From contig JASJBI010000057.1 in assembly GCA_030066595.1 (NCBI GenBank), positions 1 through 40,020 of the forward strand: DNA of 40,020 nt, written 5' to 3'. Position numbers and translations under genes: made by a program. Every line of letters begins with the position of its first letter. Position 1 is the first letter of the stretch. Source of the stretch: Alphaproteobacteria bacterium. Its GTDB lineage: Bacteria > Pseudomonadota > Alphaproteobacteria > JAJFFI01. Below the pieces are notes generated by a model. It searched no databases and had not been told where the DNA came from. It saw only the letters and a list, made by a program, of their open reading frames with translations. This document shows, in pieces, positions 19,462-26,665 of the stretch.

Positions 19462-19733
19462 GGATTCCCGGTCGGATCGTCGAGATCAGCGACGCGCGCA
19501 AGAAGCTCGCCGTGGTCGAGGTCGGCGGCGTCCGCCGCCAGGTCAACCTTGCCTGCATCGTCGACGACCAGCACCCGGTCGAAGGCTGCGTCGGCGACTG
19601 GGTGTTGGTGCATGTCGGCTTCGCTATGAGCCGCATCGACGAGCGGCAGGCCGCCGAGACCCTGGAGATCCTGACCCAGCTCGGCGAGGTGCAGGAAGAG
19701 CTTGCGGCCATGCGGGCCTCGGGCAAGGCCTGA
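19452..19733 (+). CDS. hypC: HypC/HybG-family hydrogenase assembly chaperone
   Basis: 93 residues beginning MCLGIPGRI, where Cys2 is the essential residue that carries the Fe(CN)2CO unit together with HypD. The beta-barrel pattern VEVGGVRRQVNLACI and GDWVLVHVGFAMSRID is typical, and the C-terminal helix is normal. The start lies 10 bases inside hypF. It delivers the iron centre to the hydrogenase large subunit. Confidence 0.97.
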   Translation: MCLGIPGRIVEISDARKKLAVVEVGGVRRQVNLACIVDDQHPVEGCVGDWVLVHVGFAMSRIDERQAAETLEILTQLGEVQEELAAMRASGKA

Positions 19734-19758
19734 GGACCGGGCCAAGGGAGGCGAGATC

Positions 19759-20472
19759 ATGACCGGCAACAAGAGCGCCCTGGAAGCCCTCTACCCCTTC
19801 CTGCACGGCCGCAGGCAGGACGACGAGGCGGTTGAGGCCGGCCTGATGGAATCCCTGCGGCAGAAGGCCGACCACTCGGTCGAGGTCAAGCGTGGCTTCT
19901 TTGCCGAGAACGCCGAGGCGGTCGTCGCGGCCGCCCGGGCCATCGCCGAGGTCTACCGCGGGGGCGGGCGGCTCTTCACCATGGGCAATGGCGGCTCGTC
20001 CTGCGACGCGGCCCACATCGCGGTGGAGTTCCAGCATCCGGTGACCGCCGGCAGGCCCGCGCTACCGGCCAAGAATCTGACCGCCGATGTCGCGGTGATG
20101 ACCGCGGTGGGCAACGACGTCGGCTTCGAGCATATCTATCTGCGCCAGATCGTCGCCCACGGGCGGCCCGGCGACGGCCTGATCGGGGTGTCGACCAGCG
20201 GCAGCTCCGCAAACCTCATGGCGGCGTTCGAGAAGGCCAAGGAAATGGGCCTCACCACCATCGGCCTGGCCGGCATGGAGGGCGGCGACATGGCGCGCAG
20301 CGCCAGCCTGGACCACTGTCTGGTGGTGGGCACCGACAGCATCCACCGCATCCAGGAATGCCATGTTGCGATCTACCACATCCTCTGGGATCTGGTGCAC
20401 ACGCTCTTGGCCGACGAGCGCGGCGCGTTCGCCGAGGGTGCCGGGCCCCGGCCACAGGGAGAGGCGCCATGA
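19759..20472 (+). CDS. SIS-domain sugar isomerase (GmhA-like) inside the hyp operon
   Basis: 237 residues from the ATG at 19759, preceded by GGGAGG. An SIS fold is indicated by FTMGNGGSSCDAAHIAVEF, VSTSGSSANLMAAFEKAK, and HRIQECHVAIYHILWD near the end. The closest type is sedoheptulose-7-phosphate isomerase (GmhA). It lies between hypC and hypD and overlaps hypD by four bases, so it is made together with the maturation proteins. GmhA-like genes recur in some hydrogenase clusters (from memory), but I know of no proven role in maturation. A function in heptose synthesis is less likely because no other heptose gene is nearby. Confidence 0.88.
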   Translation: MTGNKSALEALYPFLHGRRQDDEAVEAGLMESLRQKADHSVEVKRGFFAENAEAVVAAARAIAEVYRGGGRLFTMGNGGSSCDAAHIAVEFQHPVTAGRPALPAKNLTADVAVMTAVGNDVGFEHIYLRQIVAHGRPGDGLIGVSTSGSSANLMAAFEKAKEMGLTTIGLAGMEGGDMARSASLDHCLVVGTDSIHRIQECHVAIYHILWDLVHTLLADERGAFAEGAGPRPQGEAP

Positions 20473-21647
20473 AGTATGTCGACGAATTTCGGGATCCGGC
20501 CAAGGCCAAGGTCCTGTTTCGCGAGATCGCGGCGCTGGTCGAGCGCATCGAGATCTGTAAGCGTCGTCCCTTGCAGATCATGGAGGTCTGCGGCGGGCAT
20601 ACCCATTCGATCTTCCGCTATGGCATCGAATCGATGCTGCCCGAGGAGATCGAGCTGGTGCATGGGCCCGGATGTCCCGTCTGCGTCCTGCCCATGGGGC
20701 GGGTCGACGACTGTGTGGCCCTGGCCGAGCAGCCCGGCGTGATCTTCACCACCTTCGGCGACGCCATGCGCGTCCCGGGGTCGAAGAAAAGCCTGATGCA
20801 GGCCAAGGCCGACGGCGCCGACGTGCGCATGGTCTATTCCCCATTGGACGCCCTGCAGCTGGCCCGCGAGAACCCGGACCGGGAGGTTATCTTCTTCGGG
20901 CTCGGCTTCGAGACCACCATGCCGAGCACCGCTTTGACCGTGCTGCAGGCCGAGGCCGAGGGCATCGAGAACTTCTCGCTGTTCTGCAATCACATCACCA
21001 TCATCCCGACGATCAAGGCGATCCTCGACTCGCCGGATCTGCGGATCGACGGGTTTTTGGGGCCGGGCCACGTCTCCATGGTGATCGGCAACCGGCCCTA
21101 CGAGTTCATCGCCGAGCGCTACAAGCGGCCCGTCGTGGTCGCGGGGTTCGAGCCGCTCGACATCCTTCAGTCCATCTGGATGCTCCTGAAGCAGTTCCAG
21201 GAGGGCCGCTGCGAGGTCGAGAACCAGTATGACCGGATCGTGCCGGGAGACGGCAACCGCGAGGCGCTCGAGGCCGTCGCCACCGTCTTCGAGTTGCGCG
21301 AGTTCTTCGAGTGGCGCGGTCTCGGCTCGATCGACCATTCCGGCGTCCGCATCCGCGAGGCCTATGCGTGCTTCGATGCGGAACGGAAGTTCCCGGTGCC
21401 GCAGCTCAAGATCGCCGATCCCAAATCCTGCCAGTGCGGCGAGGTCCTGAAGGGCGTGATCAAGCCCTGGCAGTGCAAGGTGTTCGGCACGGCCTGCACG
21501 CCGGAGACACCGATGGGCGCCTTGATGGTGTCGAGCGAGGGCGCCTGTGCCGCCTACCACAATTACGGCCGCCTGGACCTCGCCAAGCGCGCGACCGCGC
21601 AGCCGGCCGCTGCCCAGGATTCGGCCGGGGAAGTCGCGCCGCGATGA
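20469..21647 (+). CDS. hypD: Hydrogenase maturation protein HypD
   Basis: 392 residues. Conserved motifs are EVCGGHTHSIFRYG, HGPGCPVCVLP, FGLGFETTMPSTA, GPGHVSMVIG, and the C-terminal cysteines that hold a 4Fe-4S cluster (SCQCGEVLKG, PWQCKVFGTACTP). HypD with HypC builds the Fe(CN)2CO group. The ATG at 20469 overlaps the upstream stop; earlier in-frame starts lie inside the SIS gene. The last 20 residues are Ala-rich and unconserved. Confidence 0.97.
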   Translation: MKYVDEFRDPAKAKVLFREIAALVERIEICKRRPLQIMEVCGGHTHSIFRYGIESMLPEEIELVHGPGCPVCVLPMGRVDDCVALAEQPGVIFTTFGDAMRVPGSKKSLMQAKADGADVRMVYSPLDALQLARENPDREVIFFGLGFETTMPSTALTVLQAEAEGIENFSLFCNHITIIPTIKAILDSPDLRIDGFLGPGHVSMVIGNRPYEFIAERYKRPVVVAGFEPLDILQSIWMLLKQFQEGRCEVENQYDRIVPGDGNREALEAVATVFELREFFEWRGLGSIDHSGVRIREAYACFDAERKFPVPQLKIADPKSCQCGEVLKGVIKPWQCKVFGTACTPETPMGALMVSSEGACAAYHNYGRLDLAKRATAQPAAAQDSAGEVAPR

Positions 21648-22735
21648 ACGCGCCCCTGCCCAAGTCCGCCGAGCGGCCCGGCGCGCCGGTCCGCCCGCGT
21701 CGCGGCAAGGTCCATGTGCCGACCGTGACCCTGGCCCATGGCAGCGGCGGAAAGGCCATGCGCGATCTGATCGACGATGTCTTCTTGGGCGCCTTCGACA
21801 ATGCGGCGCTGGCGCCGCTCGAAGACCAGGCCCGCTTCGACCTGGCGGCGTTGCAGGCCGCGGGCGACCGCCTGGCCTTCACGACCGACAGCTATGTGGT
21901 CGATCCCCTGGTCTTCCCGGGCGGCGACATCGGCAAGCTCGCGGTCTGCGGCACGGTCAACGATTTGGCCGTTGGCGGCGCCCGGCCGCTCTATCTGAGC
22001 TGCGGCATGATCATCGAAGAGGGCTTTCCGGTCGACGATCTGCGCCGCATCGCGGCGTCCATGCGGGCGGCCGCGGACGCGGCGGGTGTGGCCATCGTCA
22101 CCGGCGACACCAAGGTCGTGCACAAGGGGGCGGCGGACAAGCTCTTCATCAATACCGCCGGGGTCGGCGTGATCCGAGAGGGGATCGAGATTGCCGCCCA
22201 ACGCGCCACGCCCGGCGATTTGATCCTGGTTAACGGGCTTTTGGGCGACCACGGCGCGGCGATCCTCGATGCCCGCGGCGATCTGGCGCTGGACTCGCCC
22301 ATCGAGAGCGACTGCGCGCCCTTGAATGGTCTGATCGAAGCCATCCTGGCCGCCTGCAAAGACGTGCATTGCCTGCGCGATGCGACCCGCGGCGGCATCG
22401 CGACCGTCCTGAACGAGTTCGCCCAATCGGCGGGCGTCGGCATGGAAGTCGACGAGACTGCTTTGCCGCTGCGCGAGGCGGTCAAGGGCTTCTGCGAAAT
22501 CCTGGGCCTGGATCCGCTCTATCTCGCGAACGAGGGCAAGCTGGTCTTGGTCCTGCCGGAGGCCGAGGCGCAGGCCGCGCTCGCCGCGATGCAGGCGCAC
22601 CCGGATGGCCGGCAGGCGGCTGTGATCGGCCGGGTCACCGAGGCGCCGGAGGGGACCGTGGTGATGAACACGCTGTTCGGCGGCCAGCGGGTGGTCGACA
22701 TGCTGGTCGGCGAGCAGTTGCCGCGGATCTGCTGA
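21644..22735 (+). CDS. hypE: Hydrogenase maturation protein HypE
   Basis: 363 residues of the PurM/AIR-synthase-like fold. The N-terminal LAHGSGGKAMRDLI, the TDSYVVDPLVFPGGDIGKLA segment and TRGGIATVLNEFA are diagnostic. The protein ends with the invariant PRIC, whose C-terminal cysteine is carbamoylated by HypF and dehydrated to thiocyanate. The start overlaps hypD by four bases. About 30 residues before the conserved core are Pro/Arg-rich and unusual but harmless. Confidence 0.97.
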   Translation: MNAPLPKSAERPGAPVRPRRGKVHVPTVTLAHGSGGKAMRDLIDDVFLGAFDNAALAPLEDQARFDLAALQAAGDRLAFTTDSYVVDPLVFPGGDIGKLAVCGTVNDLAVGGARPLYLSCGMIIEEGFPVDDLRRIAASMRAAADAAGVAIVTGDTKVVHKGAADKLFINTAGVGVIREGIEIAAQRATPGDLILVNGLLGDHGAAILDARGDLALDSPIESDCAPLNGLIEAILAACKDVHCLRDATRGGIATVLNEFAQSAGVGMEVDETALPLREAVKGFCEILGLDPLYLANEGKLVLVLPEAEAQAALAAMQAHPDGRQAAVIGRVTEAPEGTVVMNTLFGGQRVVDMLVGEQLPRIC

Positions 22736-22749
22736 AGGGGGACGGGACC

Positions 22750-23469
22750 GTGGAAGGGTTTCTGGCGCTCGGTTTTCTGATCGGCATGCAGCATGCGCTC
22801 GAGGCCGACCATCTGGCGGCGGTGGGCACGATGGCCGCAGGCGGGCGCGTGTCGAAAAAGGGTCTCGCGCTGCGGGGCGCGGTCTGGGGGCTCGGCCACA
22901 CCATCACCCTATTCGCGATCTGTGCGGCGGTGATCCTGATGGGGCTGACGCTCACGGACCGAGTGGCGGCCGCGCTGGAATTCGGGGTCGGCGTCATGCT
23001 GGTGCTGCTCGGCGTCGACGTCATCCGCAGGATGCGCGCGCAGAAGGTCCACTTTCACGTGCACGCGCACGACGACGGCCGCGCGCATATTCACGCCCAC
23101 AGCCACGCGGGCGCGACGGCGCCCCATGCCCGCGACCGGCACGACCACCGCCACCCGACGGGATTTCCGCTGCGCGCGCTGATCATCGGCCTGGTGCATG
23201 GCGCGGCCGGCTCCGCCGGCCTGCTCGCGCTCGCCGTGGCCGCGACCCGAGAGCCCTGGTTGGCGGTCGGCTATGTCCTGGTCTTCGGTCTCGGCTCGAT
23301 CCTCGGCATGGCGACGCTGTCCTGCGCCGCGGCCTGGCCCTTGGGCGCGGCGGAGCGGCACGCGAAATGGATCCACAACGGGCTTTCGCTTGGCGCCGCG
23401 GCCTTGGCGGTGATGCTGGGGGTCGACGTCATGGCCGAGACCGCGGGCACCGCCTGGGGAGGCGTCTGA
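22750..23469 (+). CDS. Nickel/cobalt permease-like membrane protein with His-rich loop
   Basis: 239 residues from a GTG start with an AAGGGGG ribosome site upstream. Several transmembrane segments are visible. The first carries H15-x4-D20-H21 (HALEADHLAAV), the HX4DH metal motif of NiCoT/UreH-type transporters. A cytosolic-type loop at about residues 102-137 is packed with His and Asp (HFHVHAHDD and later HDHRH). It is presumably a nickel importer or nickel buffer supplying the hydrogenase. It follows hypE by 14 bases and overlaps hypA (ATGA). Import rather than efflux is inferred from the hyp context; His-rich loops also occur in RcnA-type exporters. Confidence 0.8.
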   Translation: MEGFLALGFLIGMQHALEADHLAAVGTMAAGGRVSKKGLALRGAVWGLGHTITLFAICAAVILMGLTLTDRVAAALEFGVGVMLVLLGVDVIRRMRAQKVHFHVHAHDDGRAHIHAHSHAGATAPHARDRHDHRHPTGFPLRALIIGLVHGAAGSAGLLALAVAATREPWLAVGYVLVFGLGSILGMATLSCAAAWPLGAAERHAKWIHNGLSLGAAALAVMLGVDVMAETAGTAWGGV

Positions 23470-23510
23470 TGCACGAGTTGGGCCTGACCCGCAGCGTGGT
23501 TTCGACCATG
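23469..23510 (+). pseudogene. hypA: hypA, truncated after about 12 codons
   Basis: The frame starts MHELGLTRSVVS, the HypA N-terminus with the nickel-binding Met-His pair. It then loses all similarity: no zinc-finger cysteines or other HypA sequence follow. From about 23504 the +2 frame reads DHEGEVLEVF, which is IS6-family transposase, so the break is at about 23500-23510. A full HypA has about 113 residues. HypA hands nickel to the hydrogenase large subunit, so this copy cannot work. Confidence 0.85.
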
Positions 23511-23905
23511 AAGGTGAGGTGCTCGAGGTCTTCGCCACGAAGCGCCGAGATCGCAAGGCTGCACTGGCGTTTCTGAAGCAGATGATGAATCGCTACGGCC
23601 GGCCGACGGCAATCGTCACCGATCGGCTTCGATCTTACCGCGCCGCCATGAAAACTTTGAGAATCATGAGGCGACAGGTGTGCGGTCGGTGGCTGAACAA
23701 CAGAGCCGAAAACTCACATCAGCCGTTCCGACGACGAGAGCGCGCGATGGCGAAGTTCAGGGACGGAAAGACCCTGCAGAAATTCGCCGCCGCCCATGGC
23801 TCGATCCACAATCACTTCAACCACGAGCGCCACCTCAACCACCGCGACAGCCTCAAACAGAACCGTCTCGCCGCCCTGGCCGAGTGGCGTCAGCTGGCTG
23901 CTTGA
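23504..23905 (+). pseudogene. IS6-family transposase, C-terminal remnant
   Basis: The frame from DHEGEVLEVF through AALAEWRQLAA matches the second half of IS6/IS240-type DDE transposases. It keeps the second aspartate (VTDRLRSY) and the glutamate (NNRAENSH), plus FRRRERAMAKF and LQKFAAAHGSIHNHF. The N-terminal helix-turn-helix and the first catalytic Asp are missing, so it is dead. It is joined directly to hypA, probably by deletion within a once complete element. No full left end is present. Confidence 0.88.
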
Positions 23906-24035
23906 AAGCTTCAGACCGCCACCGATTGCTGGCCGATTTTGATTGGTCTGACAATGCCGCTCTAGCGGACGTTCGAGCCGCTGTCGCCGGTAGGGCTCAA
24001 CTCCGCATCAGCGGGGCGATCGCCGCCCATCGAGC
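23906..24035. other. Tail of the IS6 remnant and spacer before the GntR gene
   Basis: Non-coding. TCTGACAATGCC near 23947-23958 could be the right terminal repeat of the IS6-like element, since those elements end about this far past the transposase stop. No matching left end exists, so this is tentative. No hypA or hypB sequence reappears after it. Confidence 0.3.
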
Positions 24036-24728
24036 CTAGGGCAGGGCGCTCAAGAGGTTCTGGCGCACGGTTTGCAGGTGCTCCTCCACGGCGTGCTTGG
24101 CCGCCGCGACGTCACGCTCCATCAGGGCGGTGACGATCGCCGTGTGCTGTTTGTCGTAGAGGTAGCGGAGGTCGAGCGTCATGGCCCGTTGCTTGAGCCG
24201 GTACCAGCGGGGCTGGTTGCGCACCGCATTGATCGCCATGCAGTAGTCCACCAGCGCGGCGTTCTTCGACGCCTTGAAGATCGCCAGGTGCAGCTCCGCG
24301 TCCCAGTGCTCGAACTCGGCCGTGCCCTTGGCCAGGACGCTCTGGCGCAGGGCCGTCTCGATCTTGGCCAGATCGTCCTCCGAGGCGCGGTGCGCGGCAA
24401 GCTGCGCGACCCGCGGTTCGATGATGAGCCGGATCTCCATGAGGTCGGCGGGGCTCGCCTCGGTCATACCGTCGAAGGCAACGCCCCGGCCGGGTTTGAC
24501 CGGGCCGCGCACGAAGGTCCCCCGGCCGACCTGGCGAATGACGTGCCCCTCGCGCTCCAAGCGCGTGAGCGCGCTGCGCACCGTGTTGCGCGCCAGGCCG
24601 TACTGTTCGGCCAGCTCCCGCTCCGGCGGCAGCTGGTGACCTTCGGGCCAAACACCCTCCGCGATCTTGGCGGCGATGTCCCGCGCCACCGCGTGCGCGG
24701 ACGGTCGGGGAAGCGTCGGCTTGGACAT
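24036..24728 (-). CDS. GntR-family regulator, FCD subfamily
   Basis: 230 residues from the ATG at 24728; an earlier in-frame start would cross the divergent promoter. The winged helix is at about 10-75 (LPPERELAEQYGLARNTVRSAL is the core; GRGTFV ends the wing). The FCD ligand domain follows, with D143, H147, H195 and H217 as likely metal ligands. FCD regulators usually repress a neighbouring catabolic operon and release DNA on binding an organic acid. It faces the FAH/transport operon across 173 bases. Half-sites of the proposed operator lie in front of both genes, suggesting autoregulation. Confidence 0.92.
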   Translation of the reverse strand: MSKPTLPRPSAHAVARDIAAKIAEGVWPEGHQLPPERELAEQYGLARNTVRSALTRLEREGHVIRQVGRGTFVRGPVKPGRGVAFDGMTEASPADLMEIRLIIEPRVAQLAAHRASEDDLAKIETALRQSVLAKGTAEFEHWDAELHLAIFKASKNAALVDYCMAINAVRNQPRWYRLKQRAMTLDLRYLYDKQHTAIVTALMERDVAAAKHAVEEHLQTVRQNLLSALP

Positions 24729-24742
24729 GCACCCTCTCGTGA

Positions 24743-24763
24743 CTGCACCAATACTGCGCCAAT
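24743..24763 (-). promoter_or_regulatory. Two direct half-sites before the GntR gene
   Basis: Read on the minus strand, ATTGGCGCAG (24754-24763) and ATTGGTGCAG (24743-24752) repeat with 11-bp phasing, one helical turn. The second is identical over 10 bases to the right side of the palindrome at 24864-24888. This suggests the regulator binds its own promoter. Confidence 0.5.
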
Positions 24764-24819
24764 GCGGGCGCAAAGACAAGCGCTTGGCGCGGTCCGCCTG
24801 CCGGATTCCGATTTGTTCG

Positions 24820-24848
24820 TTGACAGCCTTGTATGCATGTCCCACGAT
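24820..24848 (+). promoter_or_regulatory. Putative promoter of the FAH/transport operon
   Basis: TTGACA (24820-24825, perfect -35) is followed after 17 bases by CACGAT (24843-24848), a weak -10 with three consensus bases. The start would be near 24855, directly ahead of the palindrome, a layout fitting repression. Confidence 0.45.
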
Positions 24849-24863
24849 GCCTGCGAACAAGGA

Positions 24864-24885
24864 CACCAATGGTTCAACATTGGTG
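24864..24885. promoter_or_regulatory. Inverted repeat, likely GntR/FCD operator
   Basis: CACCAATG and CATTGGTG form perfect 8-bp arms around GTTCAA. It lies 17 bases upstream of the GTG start of the FAH gene and just after the putative promoter. The right arm extends to ATTGGTGCAG, which recurs in the regulator's own upstream region. Operators of FCD regulators are often shorter (TGGT-N-ACCA type); TTGGT/ACCAA halves are present here. Confidence 0.6.
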
Positions 24886-24901
24886 CAGAGGGGAGGAGTT
24901 C

Positions 24902-25783
24902 GTGCGTGTTGCGACGATCGCCTTAGGCGATCAGCGTTCCGTGGGGATGCTGCTCGCCGGCGACAAGGTTCAGCCCCTTGATCTCGGCGCCGAAGGGGCG
25001 CGGCTGGGTGTGCTTGCCCTGGTGCGCAGCATGGCGGCCGGCGAAACCCCGGCGTCGCTTGGCGATCCCTTGCCGCTCTCCGCGGTCGCGCTCGACGCGC
25101 CGATCCCCCGGCCGTTCCGCAACATCTTCTGCGTCGGCAAGAACTATCACGAGCACGCGCACGAATTCGCCCGCAGCGGTTTCGATTCCAGCGCGGCGGC
25201 CGGCGCGGTGCCGACCGACCCCATCATCTTCTCCAAGGTGCCGGAATCGGTCGTCGGCCCCGGCGATCCGATCCGCTTCGATCCGAAGGTCACGACGGCG
25301 GTCGACTACGAGGTCGAGCTCGCGGTGATCATCGGCAAGGGTGGCCGCGGCATTTCCCGGGCGCTGGCGATGGACCACGTCTGGGGCTACACCATCATCA
25401 ACGACGTGACCGCCCGCGATGTGCAGAGCCGGCTCAAGCAATGGCTTGTCGGCAAGTCCTTCGACAGCTTCTGCCCCATGGGACCGTGGGCGGTCACCGC
25501 GGACGAGATCGACCTCGGCGACACCTTCGTGCGCACTTGGGTGAATGGCGAGCTGCGTCAGGAGGCCAGCACCCGGGATCTGATCTTCGACGTCCCCACC
25601 ATCGTCGAGACCATCTCAGCCGGCGTCACCCTCTATCCGGGCGACGTCATCGCGACGGGGACGCCCGCCGGCGTCGGGATCGGCTTCGATCCGCCAAAGT
25701 ATCTTCGGGACGGCGACGTGGTCACCCTGGAGATCTCGGGGATCGGCACACTCGAGAACCGGGTCGAGGAGATCGCGGCATGA
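24902..25783 (+). CDS. Fumarylacetoacetate hydrolase (FAH) family protein
   Basis: 293 residues from the GTG at 24902, with GGGAGGAG five bases upstream. An earlier ATG frame would include the operator. The FAH core has FCVGKNYHEHAHEF, then the metal ligands E137 and E139 (DYEVELAVIIG) and D168 (IINDVTARDVQ). GDVIATGTPAGVG closes the site. Family members cleave or hydrate beta-diketo acids, decarboxylate oxaloacetate or act in meta-cleavage pathways. It is the first gene of the regulated operon and overlaps the alpha/beta hydrolase gene (ATGA). Its substrate is unknown. Confidence 0.92.
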   Translation: MRVATIALGDQRSVGMLLAGDKVQPLDLGAEGARLGVLALVRSMAAGETPASLGDPLPLSAVALDAPIPRPFRNIFCVGKNYHEHAHEFARSGFDSSAAAGAVPTDPIIFSKVPESVVGPGDPIRFDPKVTTAVDYEVELAVIIGKGGRGISRALAMDHVWGYTIINDVTARDVQSRLKQWLVGKSFDSFCPMGPWAVTADEIDLGDTFVRTWVNGELRQEASTRDLIFDVPTIVETISAGVTLYPGDVIATGTPAGVGIGFDPPKYLRDGDVVTLEISGIGTLENRVEEIAA

Positions 25784-26556
25784 CCAGCGAAACGATCGCC
25801 GGCATGGTGGTGGAGGTGGACGGCACCGGCGGCACGGTGATCATGGTGCATGGCCTCGGCGGGACGTCCAACACCTTCACGCCGCAGATGTCCGTCTTCG
25901 ACGGGCGCTCGCGTGTGGTCCGGCCCGATCTTCCGGGCTCGGGCCGTTCCGCGCTGGATGGCGATCTCTCGATCCCGGACCTGGCCGGCGCGATACTCGG
26001 TCTGGCCGATGCGCTGGGCGCGGACCGAGTGCATCTGGTCGGCCATTCCTTGGGCACGATCGTCTGCCAGCATGCCGCGGTGCGCCATCCGGGCGCCGTC
26101 GCGAGCCTCGTGTTGCTCGGCGCGCTGACCGCGCCGCCGGACGCGGCGCGCGCGGCGCTGCGGGAGCGCGCGGCCAAGGCGCGGGCCGAGGGCATGGCCG
26201 AGATCGCGGAGGCGGTCGCGCGGGCGGCGACCTCCGAGGCGACCCGGCGCGACCTGCCGGTTGCCTTTGCCGCGGTGCGCGAGTGCCTGATGCGCCAACC
26301 GCCCAAGGGCTACGCCGCGACCTGCGAGGCGCTGGCCGCGGCCGACGCGGCCGACGCCGGCGCCATCGACTGCCCGACGCTCTTGATCACGGGCGAGGAC
26401 GATGTCGTGGCGCCGCCGGATGTGGCGCGCGGACTGGGCGACAGGATCACCGGTGCCAGGCTCGCCATCCTGCCCCGCTGCGGGCATTGGCCGAGCCTGG
26501 AACGCGCCAGTGAGGTCAATCGCGAGATGAGGAGTTTTTACAGGGCGCTCGGTTAG
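25780..26556 (+). CDS. Alpha/beta hydrolase
   Basis: 258 residues. VMVHGLGG-type oxyanion loop (residues 22-28), nucleophile S90 in VGHSLG, acid in TGEDDVV, and catalytic His in RCGHWPSLE give a complete triad. No signal peptide is visible. Relatives include meta-cleavage-product hydrolases and lactone or ester hydrolases such as 3-oxoadipate enol-lactonase. Coupling to the FAH gene suggests consecutive steps, but which bond is cut is not visible. Confidence 0.9.
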   Translation: MTSETIAGMVVEVDGTGGTVIMVHGLGGTSNTFTPQMSVFDGRSRVVRPDLPGSGRSALDGDLSIPDLAGAILGLADALGADRVHLVGHSLGTIVCQHAAVRHPGAVASLVLLGALTAPPDAARAALRERAAKARAEGMAEIAEAVARAATSEATRRDLPVAFAAVRECLMRQPPKGYAATCEALAAADAADAGAIDCPTLLITGEDDVVAPPDVARGLGDRITGARLAILPRCGHWPSLERASEVNREMRSFYRALG

Positions 26557-26665
26557 GGCGCCGCAGGCTTGGGCGAAACGGGTTTGGCGCACGGCGCGTC
26601 CGGGATCATCGGGCGGCCGACAACAAGGCAAACAAGGGCGCCGTCGTGACCAAAGGGAGGAAGAC

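Noticed and set aside
16602..24035. Genomic-island attachment sites using the tRNA-Ser 3' end
   Set aside because: No second copy of the tRNA 3' sequence and no integrase gene are visible.
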